Part shown: in pieces, positions 33,543-39,783 of the stretch
Layout of the letters: every line of letters begins with the position of its first letter
Position numbering within the stretch: the first letter of the stretch is position 1
Assembly (NCBI GenBank): GCA_026995935.1
Contig: JALWNK010000051.1
Coordinates: forward strand, 1 to 39,783
DNA: 39,783 nucleotides
Reading direction: 5' to 3'
Source of the DNA: Deltaproteobacteria bacterium
GTDB taxonomy: Bacteria; Desulfobacterota; Dissulfuribacteria; Dissulfuribacterales; QOAL01
Program-made: the position numbers and the translations under genes
The notes under the pieces: model-generated
The model's input: only the letters and a program-made list of their open reading frames with translations
Told to the model about the DNA's origin: nothing
Databases searched by the model: none

Positions 33543-34340
33543 ATGAAAAGATTTGCACTGATTATTGTCCTTTTTTTGCTAACAAGCGTAGGCCCTGTAA
33601 TGGCAGAGGATTTTAGCGGAATGTGGTGGGACACAAACAGGCCTGGATCAGGTATATACATTGACTACAATGATAATGGCGCAGGTATCTGCGGCTCCTG
33701 GTACCTTTACGATGACAGGGGAAACCCTCAGTGGTTCACCTTCATGGGCAGAGCAGAAAACAATGTCTTTCAGGCAGAGCTTTACCAATTCACAGGTCCA
33801 TCCATGGGCCAGACCTGGGACGAATCCTATATACGAAGCGACACAGTTGGCAATATAACCATTAACTTTTCAAAATCAGACAGTCTCTCCGTATCCTACG
33901 AAATAGAACGTACAACTGGAACATTGAACCTTACAAGGTTTTCAAACGAAAACTGCCGAGGCTCCCTGTGGTGGGATCCAAACAAGCCTGGACAGGGGGT
34001 CGCCCATTTCCATTTCAACGGTTCATCTGGCGAGGACCTCACCGGCATCGTCTGGTACGTTTACGATTCAAACGGGGATCCCATCTGGTACACAGGGGTG
34101 GGAGGCCCAGATGCAACCACCTTTGACGCACTGATGTTTACCGGCCCTGCCTTTGGAGAACCGTGGGATGCATCACTGGTAAAAAGCACCAAGGCCGGAA
34201 CCATTACTGCCAATTTCGACCTCAATTCCCTTAAAAGCAGTTCCATGCCAAGGATTGACATGGGCTTTAACATTGGAGGAATAACGGGCAACCTGAACCT
34301 TGAGCCCTTTACATGCCCTGTGGCGGTGCCCAAAAGGTAG
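33543..34340 (+). CDS. Exported protein made of two WWDP-type domains
   Basis: 265 residues with a signal peptide (1-21, ending VMA) and GAGAAAGG upstream of ATG 33543. The mature protein is two copies of one module: FSGMWWDTNRPGSGIYIDYN (from 24) and RGSLWWDPNKPGQGVAHFHF (from 139). Each is followed by GSWYLYDDRGNPQWFTFMG or GIVWYVYDSNGDPIWYTGVG, then an acquired-loop segment with FTGP..G..WD and a late GTLNL or GNLNL strand. The module is the one found twice at the end of the preceding gene, 55 bases upstream, so the pair likely acts together. Similar Trp-rich repeats are known in exported proteobacterial proteins with no defined function, to my knowledge. Confidence 0.83.
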   Translation: MKRFALIIVLFLLTSVGPVMAEDFSGMWWDTNRPGSGIYIDYNDNGAGICGSWYLYDDRGNPQWFTFMGRAENNVFQAELYQFTGPSMGQTWDESYIRSDTVGNITINFSKSDSLSVSYEIERTTGTLNLTRFSNENCRGSLWWDPNKPGQGVAHFHFNGSSGEDLTGIVWYVYDSNGDPIWYTGVGGPDATTFDALMFTGPAFGEPWDASLVKSTKAGTITANFDLNSLKSSSMPRIDMGFNIGGITGNLNLEPFTCPVAVPKR

Positions 34341-34429
34341 CTCAAACAGACCTGGAATAGACCCGGCAACCTGGCCGTGTGCCTAAACCAGTCCCAATAT
34401 TGTGTTGTTGGAAATCTTGAACGGAAAAG

Positions 34430-35647
34430 CTACCAGGGAAAAGAGGCCATCATCTTGAAGGGTGAAACCTTCACCCTGTCTCCCGCCTTAAGAAAGGAAA
34501 CCCCCTCGGGGATTATCACCACAGAGTTTGAAAAGGCTATGCGCTTAAGCCTGCTTTCTTGAACCACGGGGCTTACAAAGAGGCTTCCCCCTCGAAAACC
34601 TGTTTTTGAAAGAATGAGCTGGGTCCAGTCCCCCCTGCCCTTTAGATCGGCTGTAATGGTGGCGCTCTCAGTAGGTGGGAAACTGCCCTCTTCACCCATT
34701 AGCCTAAGTATCGCTGGAAGGGCCACGAAGAGAAATGCAACGTAGTTTGAAGGAGGCCCCCCTGGCAGGTTAAACACCAGTTTCTGCCCCATCCTTCCCA
34801 TGCACACGCCCTTTCCAGGGCCCATTCTCACCCTCTTAAATAGAAACTCAGCCCCAAGCTCCTCAAAGGTTGCCACAACAAGGTCCCTTTCACCGTCAAG
34901 GACCCCTCCGCTGGTGATTATGACGTCAAAGTCATCGATACAGGTGGCAAGAAGCCTTCTAAGCGCTGCGGCCTCGTCCCTGCAAAGCCTCATCTGGGGC
35001 TTTATGCCAAAAAGCCTGAGCCACGAGGCTATGGTTGCGCGGTTTGAGGGAAATATTTTAAAGGACTCATCAAGAGCGCCTTCTTCTGCAATCTCGCTTC
35101 CAGTTGCCACAATGACCACCCTGGGAAGGCTGAAGACCTGCACCCTGGTAACCCCTGCCCCTACAAGGAGCCCAACCAACCCGGGATCAAGCCGTGTTCC
35201 CTTTCTGACAAGAACCTCTCCCTTTTTGAGATCCGCCCCCCTTGAAAGGATGTTTCTTCCAGGGCTGGTTGAGGCAAGGCATAGGACCTCTTCCCTGGAA
35301 AAGGAGGTGAGCTCTTGGGGAAGAACGGCATCTGCCCCTTGAGGGATAGTGGCCCCGGTCATGATTCGAACCGCCTGGGAAGAAGTGATGGAAACAGCCT
35401 TGTCTTGACCTGCACAAAGATTCTCCGTCACCCTGAGGATTATGGGGCTTTCAGGTGAAGCGTTTTCGATATCAGAGGCCTTTAAGGCAAAACCGTCCTT
35501 TAAAGAGCTGTCCCTTGGGGGAGAATCCACAAAAGAGCGTACATCTTCACTCAAAACCCTGCCAAGGGCCCTGGTGGGATCAACTGCCTCGGTTCCAAGA
35601 ACACTTACGGCTGAAACAATCCCCTGGGCCTCCTTGAATGAAATCAT
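34430..35647 (-). CDS. moeA: Molybdopterin molybdenumtransferase (MoeA family)
   Basis: 405 residues with the MoeA order. An N-terminal domain has PPRDSSLKDGFALKASDI where most members read DNSAMDGYA. Then come RIMTGATIPQGADAVLPQE, the MPT-binding core VVIVATGSEI..KIFPSNRATIASWL, DVIITSGGVLDGERD, and FNLPGGPPSNYVAFLFVALPAIL (usually LPGNPVS). A C-terminal beta-barrel domain closes it. Known MoeA proteins insert molybdate into adenylated molybdopterin. Here the usual SGGVSVG motif is SGGVLDG and the DGYA loop is changed, so divergence of function or metal (Mo against W) is possible. It starts 4 bases after the cysS stop, in an operon with it. No other cofactor gene is present. Confidence 0.87.
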   Translation of the reverse strand: MISFKEAQGIVSAVSVLGTEAVDPTRALGRVLSEDVRSFVDSPPRDSSLKDGFALKASDIENASPESPIILRVTENLCAGQDKAVSITSSQAVRIMTGATIPQGADAVLPQELTSFSREEVLCLASTSPGRNILSRGADLKKGEVLVRKGTRLDPGLVGLLVGAGVTRVQVFSLPRVVIVATGSEIAEEGALDESFKIFPSNRATIASWLRLFGIKPQMRLCRDEAAALRRLLATCIDDFDVIITSGGVLDGERDLVVATFEELGAEFLFKRVRMGPGKGVCMGRMGQKLVFNLPGGPPSNYVAFLFVALPAILRLMGEEGSFPPTESATITADLKGRGDWTQLILSKTGFRGGSLFVSPVVQESRLKRIAFSNSVVIIPEGVSFLKAGDRVKVSPFKMMASFPW

Positions 35648-35651
35648 AACG

Positions 35652-37136
35652 TTAAGCGCCCTTTTGGATTTCCGCAGACCACTTCGTCCCTGAAGGAGTG
35701 TCCTTCAGGAATATGCCCTTTTTTGAAAGCTCATCCCTTATCTCATCCGCCCTCTTGAAGTCCTTCTCCTTTCTTGCCTTGTTCCTCTCATCAATAAGCC
35801 TGTCAAGCTCAGACAGCGTAAGACCTAAGGCCTCAAGGGCCTTTAGATTTCTTTCCTGAAGGTACTTTTCAGGCTCCTCCTTCAGGATTCCAAAAACATC
35901 AGATACCTCCATGACGATGTTTACGCACTCTGCCAAAACATCTTTATAGAGGGCAGAAGGCTTATTCCTTGCACATTCGATAATCCTGTTCAGGTTTCTG
36001 ACTGCATCAAAGAGATAGCCAAGGGCCTTTGCCGTATTAAAGTCATCAGACATAGAGGAGGTGACCTTTTCATCCAGGGCGTGGATGAAGGCGGCAGACT
36101 CATTTACGTGTTCCGGCAGGGGACGTTGCTTCTTAACTGGCATGGATATTATCTCGGCAGCCTCATGGAGGGCATTATAGCACCTGTCAAGGGCAGCGGT
36201 GGCCTCCTTGAGGCTTTCAGGAGAGTAATCCAGGGGGCTTCTGTAGTGTTTTGAAAGGAGAAAAAGCCTAACGGCCTCTGGATGAAAGGCATCTAGGATG
36301 TCCTTTATGGTAATGAAGTTTCCCAAGGACTTTGACATCTTCTCACCCTTTATGGTGACAAAGCCATTGTGGACCCAGTATTTCACAAACTGCTTTCCTG
36401 TTGCGGCCTCTGACTGGGCAATCTCGTTTTCATGGTGCGGAAAGGCAAGATCAAGCCCCCCTCCATGGATGTCAAAGGTTTCACCAAGGTACTTCATGCT
36501 CATGGCAGAGCACTCTATGTGCCAGCCAGGGCGCCCCCTGCCCCATGGACTTTCCCAGCTTGGCTCTCCTGGCTTGGCTGCCTTCCAGAGGGCAAAATCC
36601 AAGGGGTCCTTCTTCTTCTCACCGGGCATAATCCTGGCCCCTGCCATGAGCTGCTCAAGATCGCGCCGTGAGAGCTTGCCATAATCCGGGAAACGCCTTA
36701 CGGCAAAGTAGACGTCACCCTGGGACTCGTAGGCATAACCCCTTTGAATTAACCTTTCAATCAAGGCCACTATGTCGGGTATCTGCTCGGTGGCCCTGGG
36801 CTCTACGTCTGCCCTTTTTACGCCAAGGGCGTCCATGTCCTCGTAGAAATGACCTATCTCCCTTTGAGCCAGCTCTTCAGTGCCTATTCCCTCTTCCTTT
36901 GCCCGGTTTATTATCTTGTCATCTATGTCAGTGAAGTTTCTGACAAAGGTGACGTCATAACCCACCTTTCTAAGAAATCTCACTATGACATCAAAGACCA
37001 CTGCGCTTCTTGCATGCCCTATGTGGCACCTGTCGTAGGCGGTTATGCCGCAGACGTACATACCGATTTTACCTTCTCTTAAGGGTTCAAAGGTCTCCTT
37101 TCTCCTTGTTAGGGTATTGTAGATATTGATGGTCAT
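35652..37136 (-). CDS. cysS: Cysteinyl-tRNA synthetase
   Basis: Charges tRNA-Cys with cysteine in the cytoplasm; class I synthetase of 494 residues from ATG 37136. That start is preceded by AAAGGAAAG and gives the normal family N-terminus INIYNTLTRRKETF; in-frame starts up to 37250 would add 38 atypical residues. Zinc ligands C29, C209, H234 and E238 fall at nearly the same numbers as in E. coli. The HIGH-type motif is CHIGHARS (37-44) and KMSKS is at 266-270. GGGLDLAFPHHENEIAQSEA is present. It is co-oriented and nearly contiguous with moeA downstream, and divergent from nrdJ. Confidence 0.96.
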   Translation of the reverse strand: MTINIYNTLTRRKETFEPLREGKIGMYVCGITAYDRCHIGHARSAVVFDVIVRFLRKVGYDVTFVRNFTDIDDKIINRAKEEGIGTEELAQREIGHFYEDMDALGVKRADVEPRATEQIPDIVALIERLIQRGYAYESQGDVYFAVRRFPDYGKLSRRDLEQLMAGARIMPGEKKKDPLDFALWKAAKPGEPSWESPWGRGRPGWHIECSAMSMKYLGETFDIHGGGLDLAFPHHENEIAQSEAATGKQFVKYWVHNGFVTIKGEKMSKSLGNFITIKDILDAFHPEAVRLFLLSKHYRSPLDYSPESLKEATAALDRCYNALHEAAEIISMPVKKQRPLPEHVNESAAFIHALDEKVTSSMSDDFNTAKALGYLFDAVRNLNRIIECARNKPSALYKDVLAECVNIVMEVSDVFGILKEEPEKYLQERNLKALEALGLTLSELDRLIDERNKARKEKDFKRADEIRDELSKKGIFLKDTPSGTKWSAEIQKGA

Positions 37137-37251
37137 GGGTTTATTTCTTTCCTTTTGTTTCATGATTTGAGATAGTCCCTGAACGGATTTTTTACACAAA
37201 AGATGGGCTTTTAGAAAGAAATTTCTTTTTGAAATCGTATCTCCCTCCAAC

Positions 37252-37280
37252 TTGACAAGCCCCCGAAAATCCCCTATATC
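37252..37280 (+). promoter_or_regulatory. Sigma-70 promoter of nrdJ
   Basis: TTGACA (37252-37257), a 17-base spacer and TATATC (37275-37280) give a strong promoter. Transcription would start near 37287, with a leader of about 78 bases. No cobalamin riboswitch fits in that length. Confidence 0.75.
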
Positions 37281-37296
37281 TTCTACAAAACTTTTT

Positions 37297-37314
37297 CAAT
37301 ATTACTAGATATTG
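37297..37314 (+). promoter_or_regulatory. Palindromic operator candidate upstream of nrdJ
   Basis: CAATAT (37297-37302), spacer TACTAG, ATATTG (37309-37314) form a perfect 6-bp inverted repeat; the central CTAG makes most of it symmetric. It lies about 10-27 bases after the predicted start site, where a repressor would block transcription. AT-rich palindromes in front of reductase genes often bind NrdR, but this one does not match that consensus well, and only one copy is clear. Confidence 0.4.
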
Positions 37315-37364
37315 TATAGTCTGTTGTTGGAATCTTTAAAATAAATCCAGGAGGAGAGAAAAAA

Positions 37365-39584
37365 ATGGAGCTTGAGCTTCCCCGCACTTCCCTGCCCCTT
37401 TCCCATAATGCCCTTGTGGTTCTTGCAAGGCGCTATCTAAAAAGGGATGAGCATGGCCAGGTCATTGAGACCCCTGAAGACATGTTTCGAAGGGTTGCAA
37501 AGGCCATAGCAAGGCCTGATAAGAAATATGACAAAAAGGCGGACACAAAGGCCCTTGCGGAACGTTTTTATGAACTGATGACCTCCTTTCAGTTCATGCC
37601 AAACAGCCCCACCCTCATGAACGCGGGGAGGGTTCTTGGGCAGCTTTCTGCCTGCTTTGTGCTTCCCATTGAGGATTCCATTGAATCCATCTTCGAGGCG
37701 GTAAAGCACACGGCCATGATTCACAAAAGCGGCGGGGGAACAGGCTTTTCCTTCTCCAGGATCAGGCCCGAGGGCGACATAGTCAAGACCACGCACGGAG
37801 TGGCAAGCGGGCCCATCTCCTTCATGACCATATTTGACGTTGCAACGGAAACCATCAAGCAGGGCGGGACAAGAAGAGGTGCCAACATGGGTATCCTAAG
37901 GATAGACCACCCTGACATCGAAAAGTTCATCAAGTGCAAGACACAGACTGACAGGCTGAATAACTTCAACATCTCTGTTGCCATTTCCGAGCAGTTCATG
38001 GCAGCCGTCCACCACGGCGAAAGCTTCCCTCTTATCAATCCTCGCACGGGCCTTGAGGTAAGAAGGCTGCCAGCAGACCAGATATTCTCAGAGATCGTTG
38101 AAGCTGCATGGGAAAGCGGTGAGCCTGGCATAATATTCATAGACCGCATAAACAAGGACAATCCAACCCCACACCTTGGAGAGATAGAAAGCACCAACCC
38201 GTGCGGAGAACAACCCCTTCTTGCATACGAATCCTGCAACCTCGGCTCCATAAATCTTGGAAAATTCGTCACCAAAGAAGGCTCCATAGACTACAATGGG
38301 CTAAAGGAGGTGGTATGGGACGCAGTCCATTTTCTGGATAACGTCATCGATGCAAACAAGTTCCCCCTGCGTGAGATAGAACGCATGACCAGGAAGACCA
38401 GGAAGATAGGCCTGGGGGTCATGGGCTTTGCAGACATGCTTATTGCCATGAAGATACCCTACACCTCCAAAAAGGCAGTGGAGATTGCCCAAAAGGTCAT
38501 GAAGTTTATTGATGATGAATCGAAAAATGCCTCTGCAGAGCTTGCAAAGAAAAGGGGCAACTTTCCTGCCTATGAGGGAAGCATTTATGACACTCCGGAA
38601 ACCCCTTACATGAGAAATGCCACCACCACCACCATTGCTCCCACTGGCACAATCAGCATCATCGCCGGGGCATCAAGCGGTATAGAGCCACTTTTTGCCA
38701 TTAGTTACATAAGAAAGGTCCTTGACGGAAGCGAACTCGTGGAGGCCCACCCGCAATTTGTAAAGGAGATGAAGGAGCGCGGGCTTTACTCTTCTGAGCT
38801 AATGGAGGAGATCGCCTCCACGGGCTCAATCCAGGGATTTGATGAGATCCCTGAGGATATAAAGAAAATCTATGTCACATCCATGGACGTTACCCCTGAG
38901 GATCACATTGCCATCCAGGCTGCCTTTCAGGAGTACACGGACAACGCCGTTTCAAAGACCATAAACTTCCCGCAAGACGCAACGGTTGAAGACGTTAAGA
39001 AGGCCTATATGCTCGCATGGAAAAAGGGCCTAAAGGGCCTTACCATCTACCGTTACGGAAGCAGGCCCGTGCAGGTGCTGAACCTCAAGGAGAAAAAGAC
39101 AGAGACAAAGGCAGAAGCCAAGGAAATGCCAAACGGAAAGATCGCCCCAAGACCAAGACCGAGGCGCACCCGTGGCATTACAGAACGAGTGAGAACCGGG
39201 TGCGGCAACCTCTACGTTACCATCAACTGGGACGATGATGATTTCTGCGAGGTCTTCGCACAGATGGGCAAGGCTGGCGGATGCGCCGCATGCCAGATCG
39301 AGGCGGAAACCAGGCTCGTCTCCCTTGCCCTTCGCTCAGGAGTGAGCCCCAAGGCGATTATAAAGCAACTTTCCGGCATAAGGTGCCCCTCTCCAAGCTG
39401 GGACGAAGGGAAACAGGTACTTTCATGCCCGGATGGAGTGGCCAAGGTACTGGCAGAGGCGGCAGAAGTGGAGATAGAACGAAAAGAACCAAACATAATG
39501 AACTGCCCGGACTGCGGTGCAACTCTGGACTTTGAAGAAGGCTGCGCCCTTTGCCGCTCCTGTGGCTATTCAAAGTGTAGTTGA
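37365..39584 (+). CDS. nrdJ: Class II (adenosylcobalamin-dependent) ribonucleotide reductase
   Basis: Reduces ribonucleotides to deoxyribonucleotides using a cobalamin-derived radical, independent of oxygen. 739 residues, with AGGAGGAGAG before ATG 37365. An N-terminal ATP-cone-like segment is short or absent. Catalytic barrel: FMPNSPTLMNAG (78-89), SACFVLPI (C97), SGGGTGFSFSRIRPEG (122-137), NPCGEQPL (N278, C280, E282), YESCNLGSINL (C291) and APTGTISIIAG. C280 is the expected thiyl radical site and C97/C291 the redox pair. The C-terminus has a linker rich in Lys/Arg (about 600-630) and a zinc-ribbon CPDCGATLDFEEGCALCRSCGYSKCS, whose last cysteines probably re-reduce the active site. No small subunit is adjacent, as expected for this class. 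Confidence 0.96.
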   Translation: MELELPRTSLPLSHNALVVLARRYLKRDEHGQVIETPEDMFRRVAKAIARPDKKYDKKADTKALAERFYELMTSFQFMPNSPTLMNAGRVLGQLSACFVLPIEDSIESIFEAVKHTAMIHKSGGGTGFSFSRIRPEGDIVKTTHGVASGPISFMTIFDVATETIKQGGTRRGANMGILRIDHPDIEKFIKCKTQTDRLNNFNISVAISEQFMAAVHHGESFPLINPRTGLEVRRLPADQIFSEIVEAAWESGEPGIIFIDRINKDNPTPHLGEIESTNPCGEQPLLAYESCNLGSINLGKFVTKEGSIDYNGLKEVVWDAVHFLDNVIDANKFPLREIERMTRKTRKIGLGVMGFADMLIAMKIPYTSKKAVEIAQKVMKFIDDESKNASAELAKKRGNFPAYEGSIYDTPETPYMRNATTTTIAPTGTISIIAGASSGIEPLFAISYIRKVLDGSELVEAHPQFVKEMKERGLYSSELMEEIASTGSIQGFDEIPEDIKKIYVTSMDVTPEDHIAIQAAFQEYTDNAVSKTINFPQDATVEDVKKAYMLAWKKGLKGLTIYRYGSRPVQVLNLKEKKTETKAEAKEMPNGKIAPRPRPRRTRGITERVRTGCGNLYVTINWDDDDFCEVFAQMGKAGGCAACQIEAETRLVSLALRSGVSPKAIIKQLSGIRCPSPSWDEGKQVLSCPDGVAKVLAEAAEVEIERKEPNIMNCPDCGATLDFEEGCALCRSCGYSKCS

Positions 39585-39620
39585 TTTAAGCTCTGGTTAT
39601 TAATGACCTTCCCCCGAAAT

Positions 39621-39783
39621 TGTGGACAGTCTGAAAAGTTGCTACAACAAAATCAGGAGGACTGACATGGTTTCGAAGAGAAGGACGTACACCCGTGAAT
39701 TCAAGGTAGAGACGGTTAACGTGATAACCGGCAGCAACCAGTCTGTTGCTGAGGTAGCCAGAGATCTGGAGATCCACCCCACC
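39621..39783 (+). mobile_element. IS3-family insertion sequence, 5' end only
   Basis: An OrfA-type transposase start lies at 39667. TGTGGACAGTCTGAAAAGTT at 39621-39640 is placed where the left inverted repeat would be and starts TG as IS3-family ends do, but the right end lies outside the window. The element begins about 35 bases after the nrdJ stop. Confidence 0.6.
39667..39783 (+). CDS. IS3-family transposase OrfA, N-terminal fragment (cut by window edge)
   Basis: The 39 visible codons from ATG 39667 read MVSKRRTYTREFKVETVNVI, then SNQSVAEVARDLEIHPT. That is the typical start of IS3/IS911-type OrfA: basic residues, [YF]T.EFK.E.V and a helix-turn-helix that recognises the element ends. AGGAGGACTGAC precedes the start. 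In intact elements OrfA is joined to OrfB by a -1 frameshift; this cannot be checked because the window ends. Confidence 0.88.
   Translation, partial: MVSKRRTYTREFKVETVNVITGSNQSVAEVARDLEIHPT

Noticed and set aside
34460-34476. GGGTGAA/TTCACCC 7-bp hairpin
   Set aside because: Lies inside the 3' end of moeA and has no U-run on either strand; best explained as coding sequence.
37281-37364. Cobalamin riboswitch before nrdJ
   Set aside because: The leader is under 80 bases and lacks a B12-box-like sequence; too short for this class.

Overview
This window comes from a Gram-negative bacterium. It encodes a LolA-type lipoprotein chaperone, an apolipoprotein N-acyltransferase, an OmpA-family protein, a Tat-exported enzyme and many signal peptides. 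Class II (B12-dependent) ribonucleotide reductase, RecBCD, NadA and a class V aminotransferase/SerA pair fit an anaerobic or microaerophilic lineage. A member of the Desulfobacterota (old Deltaproteobacteria) is my best guess, but this is inference from gene content and no marker in the window settles it.

Layout. 1-1148 (-): 5' part of an MgtC/DUF4010 membrane protein, cut by the window edge. 1293-4138 (+): a tight operon of MBL-fold hydrolase, PPC/DUF296 protein, LolA and NadA, closed by a terminator shared with the converging serine pathway. 4204-6948 (-): class V aminotransferase, then SerA. 7058-8644 (-): an orphan hydantoinase-B subunit, divergent from tRNA-Arg(CCG) at 8761-8837. 8844-18397 (-): recC-recB-recD, overlapping or nearly touching, converging on the tRNA with a 6-bp gap.

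18.4-34.3 kb is the accessory part: AT-richer gaps and a run of exported proteins with no clear assignment. They include a MopE-motif/DUF1566 protein, an 856-aa beta-sandwich repeat protein with a 156-bp tandem duplication, a 607-aa exported protein, a Tat-exported phosphoesterase followed by a small exported protein and an OmpA-like protein, an Asp-rich propeller, and two neighbours that share a WWDP-type domain. Embedded in this stretch are lnt, whose N-terminus has no conventional start codon, a GH13 glycosidase and a likely transposase remnant. An imperfect direct repeat (20478-20512 and 25090-25122) brackets the 856-aa gene and lnt.

34.4-39.8 kb returns to housekeeping: cysS-moeA (-), then divergent nrdJ (+) with a clear promoter and an operator-like palindrome. 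The window ends inside a new IS3-family element.

I found no CRISPR array, rRNA, phage module or recognisable defence system apart from RecBCD. The most credible 'undescribed' content is the exported-protein island at 19.1-34.3 kb.
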